A stretch of DNA of 64,000 nt from Xestospongia bergquistia (GCA_963965975.1 OZ014411.1:26770249-26834248); one strand, 5' to 3'; counted from the stretch's first letter, positions 12,225-25,045 are shown. Made by a program: numbers and translations. The notes: generated by a model from the sequence alone, not told the origin.

Positions 12225-12900
12225 TATTGAAATAGCAATACTCTATGACAGACAAATATGAAATTTATATCTCCTTGTATTCAGTATGTATATTATTATA
12301 GTCACGGAAATAAGGAATTATATATAGATAAACACATCATTTAAGTACATTAGAACAGCATTACATACGAATACGCTATGATTCATACTGTACTATATAT
12401 TGTCTTTTACAGAAAAAGATCTGTGGGTTAGAATCTTAAGAATTAAGAACTTTGTAAAGCTAATAAACATATTTCAATATATGACCTAAACTGTATTGTT
12501 GGTATCTAGGTCGTACATGCAGTCAATAAAAAGGCATGCATAATATAATATAACTGATCAATATATGCGCGCGCATGCATTAGTGCTTTTTTGCCTTCTG
12601 CCATCAAAGTTGATAAAATGATGCTAGCGTTTTTATCAAAAACTCCACATAAGATTTATTTTGCTTGATCACTTACAATTTACAAATGCCTTAGTTTCTG
12701 CGGTAAAGTAGTCCAGTTTACAATAGCGAGTAAGATGTATGTGTTCACAATATATAACTAGATAGTTGACCACACCTATAATTTCATTGTATTTGTTTAG
12801 TGTTTATTGACTGGTTGACAATAGCGTGAGAAATATATCAATGCTAGTTTTGTTGCAGTAACTATAAATATAATAACAATAATACATTAATTTATAAATG

Positions 12901-12940
12901 CTTTTAACTGCTTTTAACTGCTTTTAACTGCTTTTAACTG
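12901..12940. repeat. Short tandem repeat, 10-bp unit x4
   Basis: Four perfect head-to-tail copies of CTTTTAACTG. Confidence 0.97.
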
Positions 12941-12944
12941 CTCT

Positions 12945-13170
12945 TACATACCAGTATAGTGTCATTTTAACATGAATACAGTTTTCTGGTTAATCAAATT
13001 TATCTTACAGCTTGGATAATACAGCATACGCTGCATTGTCTCATTATAAAGTGTTACCATTGCAGTCATTGATTTTAATATGAGTTGTTAGATTTTCCTT
13101 TCATTTATTCAATGTGTTCCTTTACACAGTCTTTCTAAAAGCAAACACATTTTTCTTTCAAAAAAATGTT
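12945..13170. repeat. Dispersed repeat, copy 2 (partner 11120-11375)
   Basis: Same order of blocks as the copy at 11120-11375, in direct orientation (ACATACCAGTATAGTG, ACAGTTTTCTGGTTAAT, CTGCATTGTCTCATT, ATGAGTTGTTA, TTTTTCTTTCAAA). It lies upstream of the DUSP23-like gene. Confidence 0.65.
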
Positions 13171-13239
13171 TAAAAATTAAAAAAAAATTAAAAATTTTAA
13201 AAATTATTTAAATATGAGCTTAATGCAGAACCTAAATTG

Positions 13240-14660
13240 ACTATTACAACAAATAGTTAATGTTTACATTAAATTTAGTGACAGATCATTTATAAAACAA
13301 AAAGACAAAACTATGTATGATAAACATGAGCTGTGATATTGTGTTTTCAATCTAACCCACATATATATAGACAGAAAGAAATAGCTATATTATATAAACA
13401 ATTTCCTAAATAAATTTTTGAGCCATGCATAAAAAGGTAACTTCATTAATACTCATTGACTAACAATAACACAGTAAACAGAATTTTGAACTTCATGAAT
13501 AAAAAATTTGTTAGATTTTATAATATTTTTATTTTACTATACACTACTGTTACATAATTAAGAAATCAACAACAGCAATATTCAAATTTATCAAACTGTA
13601 GTGATTCATTTCTCATTCCCATTAACAACAACTGGTGTCAAATTAGTTTTATATAAAAACAAAAGGGAATCCTTGACATGTGATAAAAGTTCCATGTCAT
13701 TAGAACTAGAAGGTCATAGATGATTATTAAATATCTTCTTGATCATGACTTTTTAATAGTAATCCCAGACATAATAGAATAAATACCACAGAATACGATA
13801 AACGCTACAGATACTAAAAGAATACTGGATGCTTTCCTTTTTGACATTTAAGAGGTTTGTACACTTACATAGGCCATAAATGCAAAGTTAAAAATAGGGC
13901 AGTGTTTAGAATGCTGGTAATAGCACACCATGTTTTATGTGAAACTAATACTATACCCTAGACTCTAAATGCTAAATATCAGAACCTATAAATGTATCAA
14001 TTTCACATTATATTAAAGTATGGTATGTGGCATTTAATTATAAATGCTCTAAACATTAACTAAAAGAATACACCTCCAGATGAAGTCAATATATTCCTCA
14101 CAAAAAAGACATATGAATACCATAACAACTAAATGAGGTGTACTATTATGTACAAATTTACAGCTGCGCTTGTAGGGTCAGTACAACCATTACTATATGT
14201 ATCAGAGGAAGGCTTCATATTATGATGAGAACTTTTGACATGCAGCAGCCTTATACATTGATAGAGGGATTTAACAATGATATATTAATTGAGAAAGTAT
14301 ATAAGGTGCATTGAACAATTTTAAAGTGAGTACAGGCAGTGAGAACAGCATTAATGACATATGACAACCACTTAGATAGTGAAAGTTAGCATTAGCTAGC
14401 AACTTTAGTAATGTGACAGAATTAAACATGACCATAATGATGCATGGGTCTGCAATATTAAGAAAGAAGGATTATTAAGGGTTAATAAATAAATGCTTGA
14501 CTTTCCATAAATCAAGCCAGTTTTCTGCAATATCATCACAGTATTATGATAAACATTATAATATTGACCAAAAAGATATAATGAAACCATACCATACTGC
14601 AAAAATCCACATATGATAGAACAATGTTAACTCTCTCTGCAAACCTGGTGTCATGTAACT
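13240..14660. repeat. Segmental duplication, left copy (partner 18640-20020)
   Basis: The interval 13430-14660 aligns block by block in direct orientation with 18780-20020. Shared blocks include CAATAACACAGTAAA, the GTAGTGATTC segment, AGAATACCACAGAAT-like sequence, CTAGACTCTAAA and TCAATATATTCCTCA. The first ~145 bp (13240-13385) match 18640-18785 in inverted orientation instead. No open frame of interest was seen. The two copies bracket the oxidase gene. Confidence 0.7.
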
Positions 14661-14992
14661 GTGGCATTAACAGCTGCAAATTTGCTACTATCATTGACAA
14701 GCAATCAAATGTTAAAATTATTATCTATACTTTAAATGCTTAATTAAGCATAAATATATAATATGAATCCACCTACAATGGATTCATTCTCTGTTATAGT
14801 GGTTACACTATCAAAAGTGTGGTTTTTTACGTCACTGAAATTTTGGTGGCTGAGAAGTCCCTTTAAATTCACAATTTTTATATTCATGTTCTATTTCTAT
14901 TTTGTAGCAAAAAAATAAACTTCTTTAATTGTAAAAAGTTACAATAATATTCTGCCCTCAAAGTAATTAGTTACAAGTTGTTCAAAGTTTTT

Positions 14993-17900
14993 CTAAAACT
15001 GTTTTTCATTATCGGTGAACAACTGATAAGCTGCTCTCAAACCAGCCTCAAAAGCACCTTGAATCCACCCATTAGTAAACGATATTCCTTCACCACCAAA
15101 ATAAATTGGTTCATAAGGATGGTTCATCAGTTCCTTTACAGCTATGTACTGCTCAGGATTAAGAAAACAAAATGCTCCTTGGGCAGCTGGATCATCGTAC
15201 CAAGCTTGAACAGCTCCAACTTCAAACTCCTCCTTTATCTCAGGATGTATCTTGGCAATTTCTTCAACTGCTTCTGCAATAGCATTCTCAGGCAGTTGAG
15301 ATCCAAATGAAAGTGCTTCGTTTTTCCATGTGTAACAGAGTAAAACACCACGTTCATCATTTGCCACTCTTCCACTAGGATAATGAAGTTGACCGATAGG
15401 CATGTTGGTTTTAGTAAAGCCACCCTGTATTCCTTGTTTTTGCCAGAAACGTGTACGACATTGTAGCATAATTTTAGTAGAGGGAGTGACGTTAATATTT
15501 TCAAAAGCTTGATAGTATTCTTTTGGTAACGGTGGAACAAATTTCAATCCACGGATTATGTTAATAGGCAATGTATTGATAACTCGATCACCTTCAAAGG
15601 TAACTTCATTCTTAGTTGTGGTGTTATAGCATTTGACATTTACATATCCTTGAGAATATTCGATAGTGTGAGCAGTGACACCAAATACAATGTTTTTAGA
15701 TAGCTCGACCTCTTTATTCCAGCCATAGTTGTTTTTCTTTAAAAAGGCTTCTGGTAACATGCTTAAACCATTTTCAAATGTATGCATTGGATCTTTCCAC
15801 CATAGTCCTAGAATGTTGTGTAAATATGCAACAAGACTACATTCCAAAGGAACAACATAAGTGAAAGTACTATAAGCAATAACAGCTTCATGAGGCCATG
15901 GTAGAAGGTCTGCAAGAGGAGCAAGATCATCATCGTCGCTAATTTCAAAAACTTTAGCTTCTTGTAGTGCAAGTTTGACTTGTGCATAAGAACTGCGGAG
16001 TAAACCATCTACGGAAAACCATGCCCACTTTGCAGTCCATTTGTCCCATGCAGCTCTTGGATCATTAGGTAACCATTTACGGAGTTGATTGGTGATTGGA
16101 GCTATTGTTTCCAGAAAATAATCTCCTTAAAAAAATGAAAAAAATTATCAATATCAAAGTAGCATATTTTTATACAATAAGAAACATAAGTTTCTGTGTA
16201 TACTAGATTAAGATATAATTCATTTTCTCAGAGAGATAGAATCAATTAAGTTTAGATTAGACTAGAAGGTTTTAATAATGGCAATAACATATTTATTATT
16301 AGAGATATGACAAAAACTATGAGAACATGGCACAGCTGCATATATGTTAAGTCATGAATTTACTTAACAAAAATTGATAGAGTACTACAATTATGATAGG
16401 GACATGTTTTATCGGGATATACAAAAGCAGATTATCTGATATAATTCCTTATATGGTAACAATGAAACTAGAGCTATATACACTGACAAAGAATAACACC
16501 TTTGCACTAAGGAAAGACTAATTTTTAATATCATCTGGACTAAAGTTTTAGTGAAAAGGTCAGAGTAAATATTAAAAACGTGTCTTCTTTAATATATATG
16601 CAATTTATTATTAATGCATGAGACTGCTAATTATATAATATGGATTATATATAACTGTGTAACTGTATCTATATTGATGCTCATTGACTGTAAAATCAAT
16701 GGTTGTTGGTTGGTAAAAATACAAGTAGATACAGACTATGCATTGTGGTACATATGGTAATCCTGTTTTAAATGCCATAGTGAAAGCCCTCACATATTAA
16801 TCATCAGAGATATAAGGAAAAAGTGTCCTGATTTACAAAAAGGGACCAGTTCTGGCAAAACATGATTTATGAAAAAGGACAACTGTTAAAACATCAAAAA
16901 AAACAGTTTTGTATACATATTATAGCTGCTATGTATATGTACAACTATTCATGAAACTGCATCTATGTATACAAAACTGTTTATTGATGTGTTTTAACAG
17001 TTATCCATTTTTTATAAATCACATCACAAATGTTTTACAGAAGTGGTCATTATTGCAAATCAGGTCACATACGTAATTAGATATCATATTTCAGTGTGAT
17101 TAAAATTGTTATATAAATTATTTTAGGGTCTGCACTTACTTATACCACGAATTTTCATGGCTTCTTTGAATCCCGGCTTTGTTTGTTCAACTTCTTTCAA
17201 CCTCTTGTCCCAACTTGGCCAATAAATGTCACAATACTTTTCTGGATCTTTTTCCCATTCTGAAATGTTAATGGAAATTAATTAGTTTAATTAGATTTTC
17301 ATTGCACAGGAGTTTACCTCCCATTTTGATAGGTGTATCACCATAGAATCTGTAATATCCATTTTTGTCACTGTTAATGAAAGGTTTCAAAGGTAGCTCG
17401 AACGTCTGTGAATAAAAGTCAGTCAGAAAATGACATGGCCCTTTCAAGTTAGGTTTTCCAGTTCCTGGAAGTCTCATCGCTCCAGCTTTATAGAAGGAAT
17501 AAAAGCATATTGCTATAACTTCTTATCATAAATACTTTAAAATATGCTATAAGAAGATGTTAGATATATAGTAGGACTTTTTCATAACAGTTTAGGTTGA
17601 AAAGAAATCTGTTTGATTGACTTAGCCTTCTAATGCACTTAAAACAGCAATGTCATTGTTAAACCAACCTCATATTGTTATAACAAAGCCAATAATTTAA
17701 ATTTAGTGGCTTACACTTTAATCAGTTGTTTTTAACAACCAAATTAGAGCTTACATCAGTGAATTTCTATGAATTCTAGAGTTCACATAAATTACTCAAA
17801 GTATAACTTATTGGTTAGTTATACTAAATTGAGGTTTTGCATTTTTTGTATTCATCATGCAAATTGCTTGATGGTGTAATTATTTTTAGTGTCATGAGTA

Positions 17901-18289
17901 TACGTGTGTTAATACTTACAATCAGCCCATTGACCATTGTAGAAATGAGAGTCTCGAATTGTCTTTACTCTACCTCCAACACGATGCTGCATCTCCAATA
18001 TTGTAACATGATGTCCAACTTGAGCTAGTTCATATCCAGCAACTAATCCTGATGTTCCTGCTCCAATAATGATAATATTACTGGGATGGTTTGTTTGAGT
18101 GTGTTTGTATTTATCAATAACTTTTTCCTTTAAGCAATACTTGTGGTAGGCGTAGTTCAAACCCCAATTGCCAATATCCAGCAAAAAATGTTTGAAAAGA
18201 TCACTCTCTTGAACTGGACCAGTAGGAGACACGTGGTCTGCTGGAGCAAATGGCCAATCTGGCTCATCACTAATATTAGAAAACGTCAT
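14993..18289 (-). CDS. Flavin-containing amine / L-amino-acid oxidase
   Basis: Four exons (17920-18289, 17318-17485, 17140-17259, 14993-16125), all joining in phase 1, encode 596 residues. The FAD Rossmann motif IIIIGAGTSGLVAGYELAQ is followed by TILEMQHRVGGRVKT, the usual Glu and GG-R motif. The exon 1/2 junction restores a GAMRLPG block, and the C-terminus carries YFGGEG...NGWIQGAFEAGLRAA, the FAD-binding end of L-amino-acid oxidases and monoamine oxidases. The family oxidatively deaminates amino acids or amines to give the keto acid or aldehyde, ammonia and H2O2. No signal peptide is evident at the chosen ATG, so an intracellular enzyme is likely unless an upstream exon exists. Substrate cannot be read from the sequence. 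A MITE sits in intron 3. Confidence 0.88.
16823..17068. mobile_element. MITE-like inverted-repeat element in oxidase intron 3
   Basis: About 246 bp whose two halves are long imperfect inverted repeats. The left half reads GTGTCCTGATTTACAAAAAG and later AACTGTTAAAACATCA and ACAGTTTTGTATACAT. The right half inverted reads GTGACCTGATTTGCAATAAT, AACTGTTAAAACACATCA and ACAGTTTTGTATACAT. It has no coding capacity. Target duplication is unclear. Superfamily was not assigned. Confidence 0.7.
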
Positions 18290-20291
18290 AAACAATAACG
18301 TGACAGCCAGTGAGAAAAATGGGCGGAAAAGAAACTGCTACTGTGGAACTTCATTCAACAAGCGATTATACAGGGTTGTATAAACTAATAATTAAAATAA
18401 TCCTGTGAAAAAGGAAGTTAGTATCTAACCACTGATAACAGGATTTATAATTATTATCAGGATGTTATTTACATAAACTATTTGCAATTGAAAATACTTA
18501 TTAAAGGATTGTCCAATTGACGTTAAAGATGAAAAGTATGTAAAGATATATTTGTTCAGAGGACTTTACTAATCCACTATTATAAGCTGAGCCTAACTTC
18601 ACTATTAAATTCATTCAGGTATTAATTTATAATAAACTATTTTCTTTATATATGTGGCTTAGGATAAAAAACATAACACTATACAGCTCATGTTTATCAA
18701 AAATAATCATGTCGTTTCCTAGTTTTTTAAATGATCTGTTATTAAATTTTATGTAACCATTAACTCTTTGTTGTAATATATAGAAAAGATAACTTCAAAA
18801 ATACTCATTGATCAATAATAACACAGTAAAAAGAGCATTGTATCACTTCAGTAAAGTATTTACTAAGATATTATAATTTATTATGTCTTACTACACTACT
18901 ACTACTAAGATATGACAAAAATGAAGAAATCAGCCAAACGTTTGTCAGCACTATTCATCTTTTTATCAAACAGTAGTGATTCTTGTACACATTTCCATTG
19001 ACACCACTGATGTCAAAATTCTTTATATAAAGCAACAGGGAATCCTCAACATGTTGAAGAAATTTCCATGTTATTAGAACTGCAAGGTGGTGGAGGCTTC
19101 TCAAATATCTTCTTGTCATTTGGAATTAGTTGTTGTAAACAAGACTTTAATAGCAATTCCAGATGTGATAGAATGAATACCACAGAATTTGACAAATGCT
19201 GCAGATAACTAAAACAATGTTGGACACTTGCCTTTTTGGCATTTAAGAGGTCTGTACATTCATATAAGCCATCAATACAAGGTTAAAAAAGGTAGTGTCT
19301 AGAGCATTGGTAATAGATTCTATAGTTTAACATAAAATTAATACTATATCCTAGACTCTAAACATTAAACATTGGAACTTCAATATATTATTTTCACATT
19401 AAAGTATGGTATTTGATTACTAGCACTCTATACACTTCCTAAATAATAACCTCCAGACAAAGTCAATATATTCCTCATAAAAGAAGACATATAAATAAAT
19501 TACAACTAAACGAACATGTACAAGCTTACTGTGTACAACCAGTACCAAGACAACATGGAGTATTCAAAAATGACAATTCCCATCTAGTTATGAATCTCCA
19601 TATGCATCAAAGTAAGGCTTCATATTTATGATGACAACTTTTGACAGCAGCCATATACATTGACAGAGGACTTGAAACATTGATATATAGTGATTGGGTG
19701 GGTATAAGGTGTATTAAGTACAAGTGGTGACAACAATTATAATTAGCAGATGACAATCACTCAAACAGTGAAAGTTAGGATCAAAGTATAACTTTAGTAA
19801 TGTGACAGAACTATACATTAGCATAATGATGGATCTGGAATATTAAAAAGAAAAAATCATAGATGTTAATACTAGAATTGCTTGTCTTTCCATAAATCAC
19901 ACACTTTTCTGCAATATCACCACAATATTATGATAAGCATTCTAATATAGACCAAATAGATAATATAGTGAAACCATTCCTTACAGCAAAAATTCCCACT
20001 ATGATAGAGCAATGTCAACTCTCAATACCAAGATCTATATTGAGCAATGAAACGAATTGATTATGAAATAGAATGGAACCATTAGGAAAGATGTATTGTG
20101 AAAATGTTAGCATAAAATATAAGTCCATTGATGGTATACAAAGATAGAGTCAGGGATAAAAAAGACAAAAGACTTAATGGTATATAGGTACAATGTACAC
20201 AACAATAACTACTGGACAGTTCAGACAAACATAAAATGTTTTAAATTGAATAGATATTTACAAAATTATGCATAAATTGGAAATGTCAAAT
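18290..20291. other. Intergenic region with right copy of segmental duplication
   Basis: The oxidase promoter should lie just above 18289. From about 18640 to 20020 the DNA is the second copy of the segment at 13240-14660. No other feature is supported. Confidence 0.5.
18640..20020. repeat. Segmental duplication, right copy (partner 13240-14660)
   Basis: The interval 18780-20020 is direct relative to 13430-14660. The block 18640-18785, which contains CAGCTCATGTTTATCA and AAATGATCTGTTA, is inverted relative to 13240-13385. Divergence is visible throughout (many substitutions and short indels). Confidence 0.7.
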
Positions 20292-21815
20292 TTAAAACAC
20301 ACAATCTGGTAGATCTTTTAATAATTCATCTGCTAGAGCAATTTTTTCTAACTCCAGTTGTGCTAAGTGAATACGCTGTTTTGAGATTGCTGTAAGATTA
20401 TGTAGCTTCTTTGATTCACTTTCCTTTATCACTATTTTAAAAGAAGCAATAGCCATCTGAATGTCTCCTGAAAGTCGTAGTAATTCAGCTAGCAATAATT
20501 GACGTTCACATTTTCTCATATCAAGTAGAACCATTTCTTCAGGTAGAGCAAATAAAGTGTCTTTCGCTTTTCTTATGTCACTATCATCAACTTCAGGTTC
20601 AACATTGGATAGTGGATTAACTTTCAAACCGAATGAGATGTGAAGGTGGAAAGCAGTCTTTGAAAGTATTAAGGAAGGTTTGCTTGCAAGAGCGAAGGAG
20701 TCGGTATCACTCACATTTTGTAGTGCTTCATTGTAAATGTCTTCAATTTCTTGTCTTTTCTCAGGAGAAGTTGCTGAGAGGATCTTTGCTCGACGGCAAA
20801 GCATGTTCACTCTATCATAGCCTCTACTTACACACTGTAAAGTATCACAAGCACGTTTGAAAAAGGAAAGAGCTAGCTCTTTCTGTCCTGATACTAAATA
20901 TACTTGAGCCATTCTTTGAAGTATTCTACCTTCAAGAATTATTGAATTTTTCACATTTAGATTTGATCTGCAAACCTCAAGAGCAGGAGAAAGAATTTCT
21001 GATAAACATCTGTCATAGTCACCATCACGATGCATAATAATAAGTGATTGAAACCATTTGCCTACAATTTGAAGATCAACAATATGACATTGTTGTAATC
21101 TTGTAGTAAGAGTTGACAGGTAGTCATACTGACCATTACTAAAATATGTCCAAAGTGTTCTGTCAATTCTGTCATAAGGTTTCCCTTTAAGAAAACCTTG
21201 TAAAGTTATAAGAGGAGGAGGTTTGACAATTTTATTCTCAACACATTTTTGTTCTTCTGTTGATTCATTAACAAAATCTGTTTCTTTCACTGACAAATAG
21301 TAATCATGACAGCAGTCAGCCTCAGGAGTACTACGGCCCGAGGAACTTGATGAAATTGAAGAAAGATCATCATCTTCCAGTGAACTGTTATCACATTGAC
21401 TCCAATTAGGAACTACATCATCGGTATGATTAACTGTAGGGTTAAAATCAGCTGTAGCTTTCTTCACTATTCTTAAAATAAGTTTCCTTTCGTGAGATGG
21501 TAGATCATTCAATATCACTTGAGACAATTCTTTGTGTCCAAGATGTTCCGGTTCTGACACAAGAGAAGCAACAAATCGTCGAAGTTCTTTATCTCCTTTC
21601 TCGTGGAGAAAATACAATATCTTGCTAGATTTCTCATAGTTGCTGTATATCTTTTCAATTTGTTTAATTTCACTTCTTGATAAAAACTTCAAATAAGGAT
21701 TTAAGATTTCTGGAAGCAAACTTTTAAAATTTAACAAATTGTAGATAAGGCGAGAGTGACGAAAAACCTTCTTGCGCAAAATTTTCTTATTTTTAGCCGA
21801 TTCCTTTGAAAACAT
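20292..21815 (-). CDS. CARD-domain protein with helical (TPR-like) C-terminal region
   Basis: A single uninterrupted exon of 507 residues starts at ATG 21813-21815. Residues ~17-92 resemble a death-fold CARD: six predicted amphipathic helices including YNLLNFKSLLPEIL, FLSRSEIKQIEKIYSN, SSKILYFLHEKG and LRRFVASLVSE. A Ser/Asp-rich linker follows at ~130-175. From ~205 to the end the protein is alpha-helical, with repeats that look like divergent TPR units (GDYDRCLSEILSPALEV, AQVYLVSGQKELALSFFKRA, LAELLRLSGDIQMAIASFK). CARDs make homotypic contacts in apoptosis or innate-immune complexes, so an adaptor role is the family-level reading. Its start faces that of ECH1 copy A, 158 bp away. The CARD call rests on pattern recognition and needs a profile search. 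Confidence 0.72.
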   Translation of the reverse strand: MFSKESAKNKKILRKKVFRHSRLIYNLLNFKSLLPEILNPYLKFLSRSEIKQIEKIYSNYEKSSKILYFLHEKGDKELRRFVASLVSEPEHLGHKELSQVILNDLPSHERKLILRIVKKATADFNPTVNHTDDVVPNWSQCDNSSLEDDDLSSISSSSSGRSTPEADCCHDYYLSVKETDFVNESTEEQKCVENKIVKPPPLITLQGFLKGKPYDRIDRTLWTYFSNGQYDYLSTLTTRLQQCHIVDLQIVGKWFQSLIIMHRDGDYDRCLSEILSPALEVCRSNLNVKNSIILEGRILQRMAQVYLVSGQKELALSFFKRACDTLQCVSRGYDRVNMLCRRAKILSATSPEKRQEIEDIYNEALQNVSDTDSFALASKPSLILSKTAFHLHISFGLKVNPLSNVEPEVDDSDIRKAKDTLFALPEEMVLLDMRKCERQLLLAELLRLSGDIQMAIASFKIVIKESESKKLHNLTAISKQRIHLAQLELEKIALADELLKDLPDCVF

Positions 21816-21973
21816 CTCCTGGTGTTTGTTTAGGGTCAGCGTTGGGGTTCCCGGGTGTTTTCCCCACTTTTAGAGTTCCGGAACTTGTGTGAATACTTAT
21901 AAGACTATTTCCTTATTTATAGAGGAAGTGAAATCAAATTATGATAATACTATCGAGTGTGACGTCAACAATC
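21816..21973. promoter_or_regulatory. Divergent promoter between CARD gene and ECH1 copy A
   Basis: Only 158 bp separate the two opposing start codons, so the core promoters must overlap. A perfect CRE (TGACGTCA, 21960-21967) lies 6 bp before the ECH1 ATG. Possible ETS sites include GTTCCGGAAC (~21876-21885) and GAGGAAGTG (~21922-21930). No TATA box stands out. Motif function is inference from known CREB/ATF and ETS consensus sequences. Confidence 0.6.
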
Positions 21974-24900
21974 ATGGCTGTCCTCTTCAAAAACTTGTTT
22001 AGTAAGAAATATAGCTAAGATAATAGTGATTATCTTCAAATACATTATCAATTAAACATAGGTACCATGAACTTGGGAGCAATGTAAATGATTGTTTATT
22101 TTAAAGGAAGAATGCCGATATATAAGTGTTTACAATATTGTTTAATTGGATTAACTGCCATTTACACCAATAAAGTTTATAGACTTCATATAAATACCAA
22201 ATCCAAGGTCCTGGTTTTAAAATTGTTTGCTTTTTCATATCCCACTAGTCTTGCTGGCTTTGCCGACCCAGGTCTGACAAAGTGGGTAGCTATTTACATC
22301 ATACTAGTATATCACAGTATATATATGTGAATGAGAGCATTTGATTAATATAGATAGAAATTGAGGTTACTATGGTATCTAGTCAAGTCTATGCTCTATT
22401 TATAGCAATATCACTGTCAAACAATAGCCAATGTGTCATATTTAATACTTACTATATCTTTTGGGTCATCTTTCTGTCAACAGATTGTTTCATCTTGTTA
22501 GTTGAAGTCATTTGATAATATAATTACTTGTTATTATTGTTGTAGATGTGCGACCTTTTTTAGTAGCTGCCTCCATGGCTACTACATCATCTGTTCTACC
22601 TACATATGAGACACTCCACCTCTCTCGTCCTGTGGAATATGTAGTACAAGTTGAATTGAATAGACCAGAGAAAAGAAATGCCATGAATCTTCCTTTTTGG
22701 AGGTACATAATTAACTTTATAATTTAGTTTCCCATACTAGAGTCCTCCATGAAGTTACATTAATATTAAAATAATACTAAATAACAAATATTAAAATAAT
22801 ATTAGTGAAAGTAATATTAGTTTAATATTAGAAAATTATATAAACTAATAGTAATAACTATTACTGTAGTCTTTAAAATCACTACAATTAGTACATGTAA
22901 TTAAAGGTATGCTTATAACATATGACTTCACAGTGCTAACCAGCCTTTGATGATGTAGTCTTTATTTTTGACAGCATTATTATTAACACAATTGTTATTA
23001 ACATGTTATTACAGGGAGATGATAGAGTGTTTTCCTCAGTTACATAATGATCCTGATACTCGTTGTGTTATTATTAATGGTGCTGGACAAGCCTTCACTG
23101 CAGGTATGACTTGGCTATTATGGTTTGTAACAATTCCTTACTGTTTATATAAATGTAAAAATAGTTGAGTTCATTATAACATATTGATGCTATCAAACAT
23201 TGTGCATTATAGTACTAGAATAAGTAAAATGGATGAGTCAGGTAAGGAGTTAGGTATTTAAAGAAAACAACATAAGATAGTCAGAGTCCATCACATTTAT
23301 AGATAGTGTGGGAAGATGATGTAATACACTGACAATCATTAAAGTCTTAGCTGTAGCAGTAAGCTAGTGTTTTCGTCTAAGCCACTATGTAAGGTACTAG
23401 ATGATATAAGCTCATAGTAGCAATTAATGTTATGTATTGAATTTGTTTCTTTATTAATATACTAGAATACATTGTTATTATTAGGTCTTGATCTTACTGA
23501 TGTCGGACAAGTATTTGTAACAGGAGATGATGATGTTGGTAGAAAATCTATTAATTTTATGGAAACTGTTATAAAACCATTTCAGGATGCATTTACTGGT
23601 ATTGAAAAGGTACATATTGTAGTGTTGTCATATTTACTAATAAAAGTGTCTTAAATGTTCAAGTCTAGCAACATGTACATGCCATTCCTGTTAGAATTTG
23701 GTACAGCCAATCAAATCACAGCCTTCTTTCTAGAAATGGGATGGATAATATAAAAAATTATATATTATACATTATATTACTTACTTTATCAATAATAGTC
23801 ATGTTTAATCACTTTAGTGTCGTAAACCTGTGATTGCAGCTATACATGGATATTGTATTGGAGGAGGGGTTGATCTAATAACTGCCTGTGATATTAGACT
23901 ATGTACAAGTGATGCTTGGTTCCAAATCAAGGTTATTGGACACAATATTTTAACTATTTACAGATTGTTAAGTTCCATGTTTGACATATTTTTGTTGTCC
24001 ATATTAGGAAGTTGACTTAGGATTAGCTGCTGATGTCGGCACTTTACAGAGATTACCAAAAATAGTTGGAAATGACAGGTTAGTCTAAGTTTAGTATATG
24101 AGACAACATAACTAGTTAAGCTTTAAGCAGTAAAGTTTGTAATTCACTTTATAATAAGAATCCAATTTTATTATGTTTGTCAATTTCTTTAATGTTGTCG
24201 TTATTCACATTAATGTTATAATTGTATTGTGTTCATTGTTTAGTTTAGTACGAGAATTAGCATATACTGGTAGAAAATTTACTGCTGATGAAGCTCACTC
24301 TATGGGATTAGTGAGGTAGTATTAATAATACATTGCATATTATATTAGTGAGGTAGTATTAATAATACATTACATATTATATGATTCTTTATCAATATCT
24401 TCAATCATAGTATATCATATTTTGTAGTTCTTTATTTTATTATCATTCCTTCTTTCTTTATTAGTCATGTATTTCCTGATCAATCATCTATGATGTCTGC
24501 TGCTATTAAAATGGCTACCACTATAGCCAGCAAGAGTCCAATAGCTGTTCAAGGAACAAAAATTAATATCAACTATTCACGTGATCATACTGTAGATGAG
24601 TCACTAGAGCACATGGTTAGTTTCAATAAATTTTATAACCTTAAAATGTCTCTTGTTCATGTACATACTCACATTATAATGATAATAGTGGTGTTTAATT
24701 TATACACTAGCAATGTAAAGGTTTGAACTAAACAATTGATATAACACTGACAGCACAATTGATTTTACTAGTACTTTCATGTATCAATACTCCTGGGAAC
24801 ATTTCTCAGACTAACTTACTTAATAAACCTCTTATAAATTTGTTACTATAATTTCATCATCTACTAGGATGGTATTAATGGTAGTAGTCTATGTTGTTAA

Positions 24901-25045
24901 GATACATGTTAAATAATATTGTGAACACTATCTTATTTTTGTCATTTAGCGTATTTGGAATATGTCTATGTTACAAAGTGAAGATGTCATGAAATCTATT
25001 CAAGCCATGATCCAAAAAGAGCCCCCAGACTTCTATCCACTTTAA
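21974..25045 (+). CDS. ECH1: Delta(3,5)-delta(2,4)-dienoyl-CoA isomerase, copy A (mitochondrial-type)
   Basis: Nine exons: 21974-22001, 22546-22702, 23015-23103, 23485-23609, 23818-23931, 24008-24078, 24244-24315, 24465-24615, 24950-25045. Total 903 nt, 300 residues, with every junction in phase. A crotonase fold with the oxyanion segment [19 protein letters not shown] is clear. The three acidic residues of mammalian ECH1 (Asp176, Glu196, Asp204 in rat) are all present in GGGVD, KEVD and AADVG. ECH1 isomerises dienoyl-CoA in beta-oxidation of unsaturated fatty acids. The start [19 protein letters not shown] is basic and hydrophobic, without acidic residues, like a mitochondrial presequence. 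The C-terminus is PDFYPL, lacking the peroxisomal SKL of mammalian ECH1. An AATAAA lies at 25101. Exon 1 was deduced from splice phase and was not otherwise tested. Confidence 0.9.

Larger units (their letters stand above)
12225..14992. other. Intergenic region dominated by old repeats
   Basis: No exon is supported. The region holds a four-copy 10-bp tandem repeat (12901-12940), the second copy of the dispersed repeat (12945-13170), and the left copy of a ~1.3-kb duplicated segment (13240-14660). The last ~300 nt before 14993 should hold the 3' UTR of the oxidase gene. Confidence 0.5.

Noticed and set aside
14978-15310. Plus-strand open frame at the 3' end of the oxidase gene
   Set aside because: Antisense to well-supported oxidase coding sequence with catalytic-family motifs.
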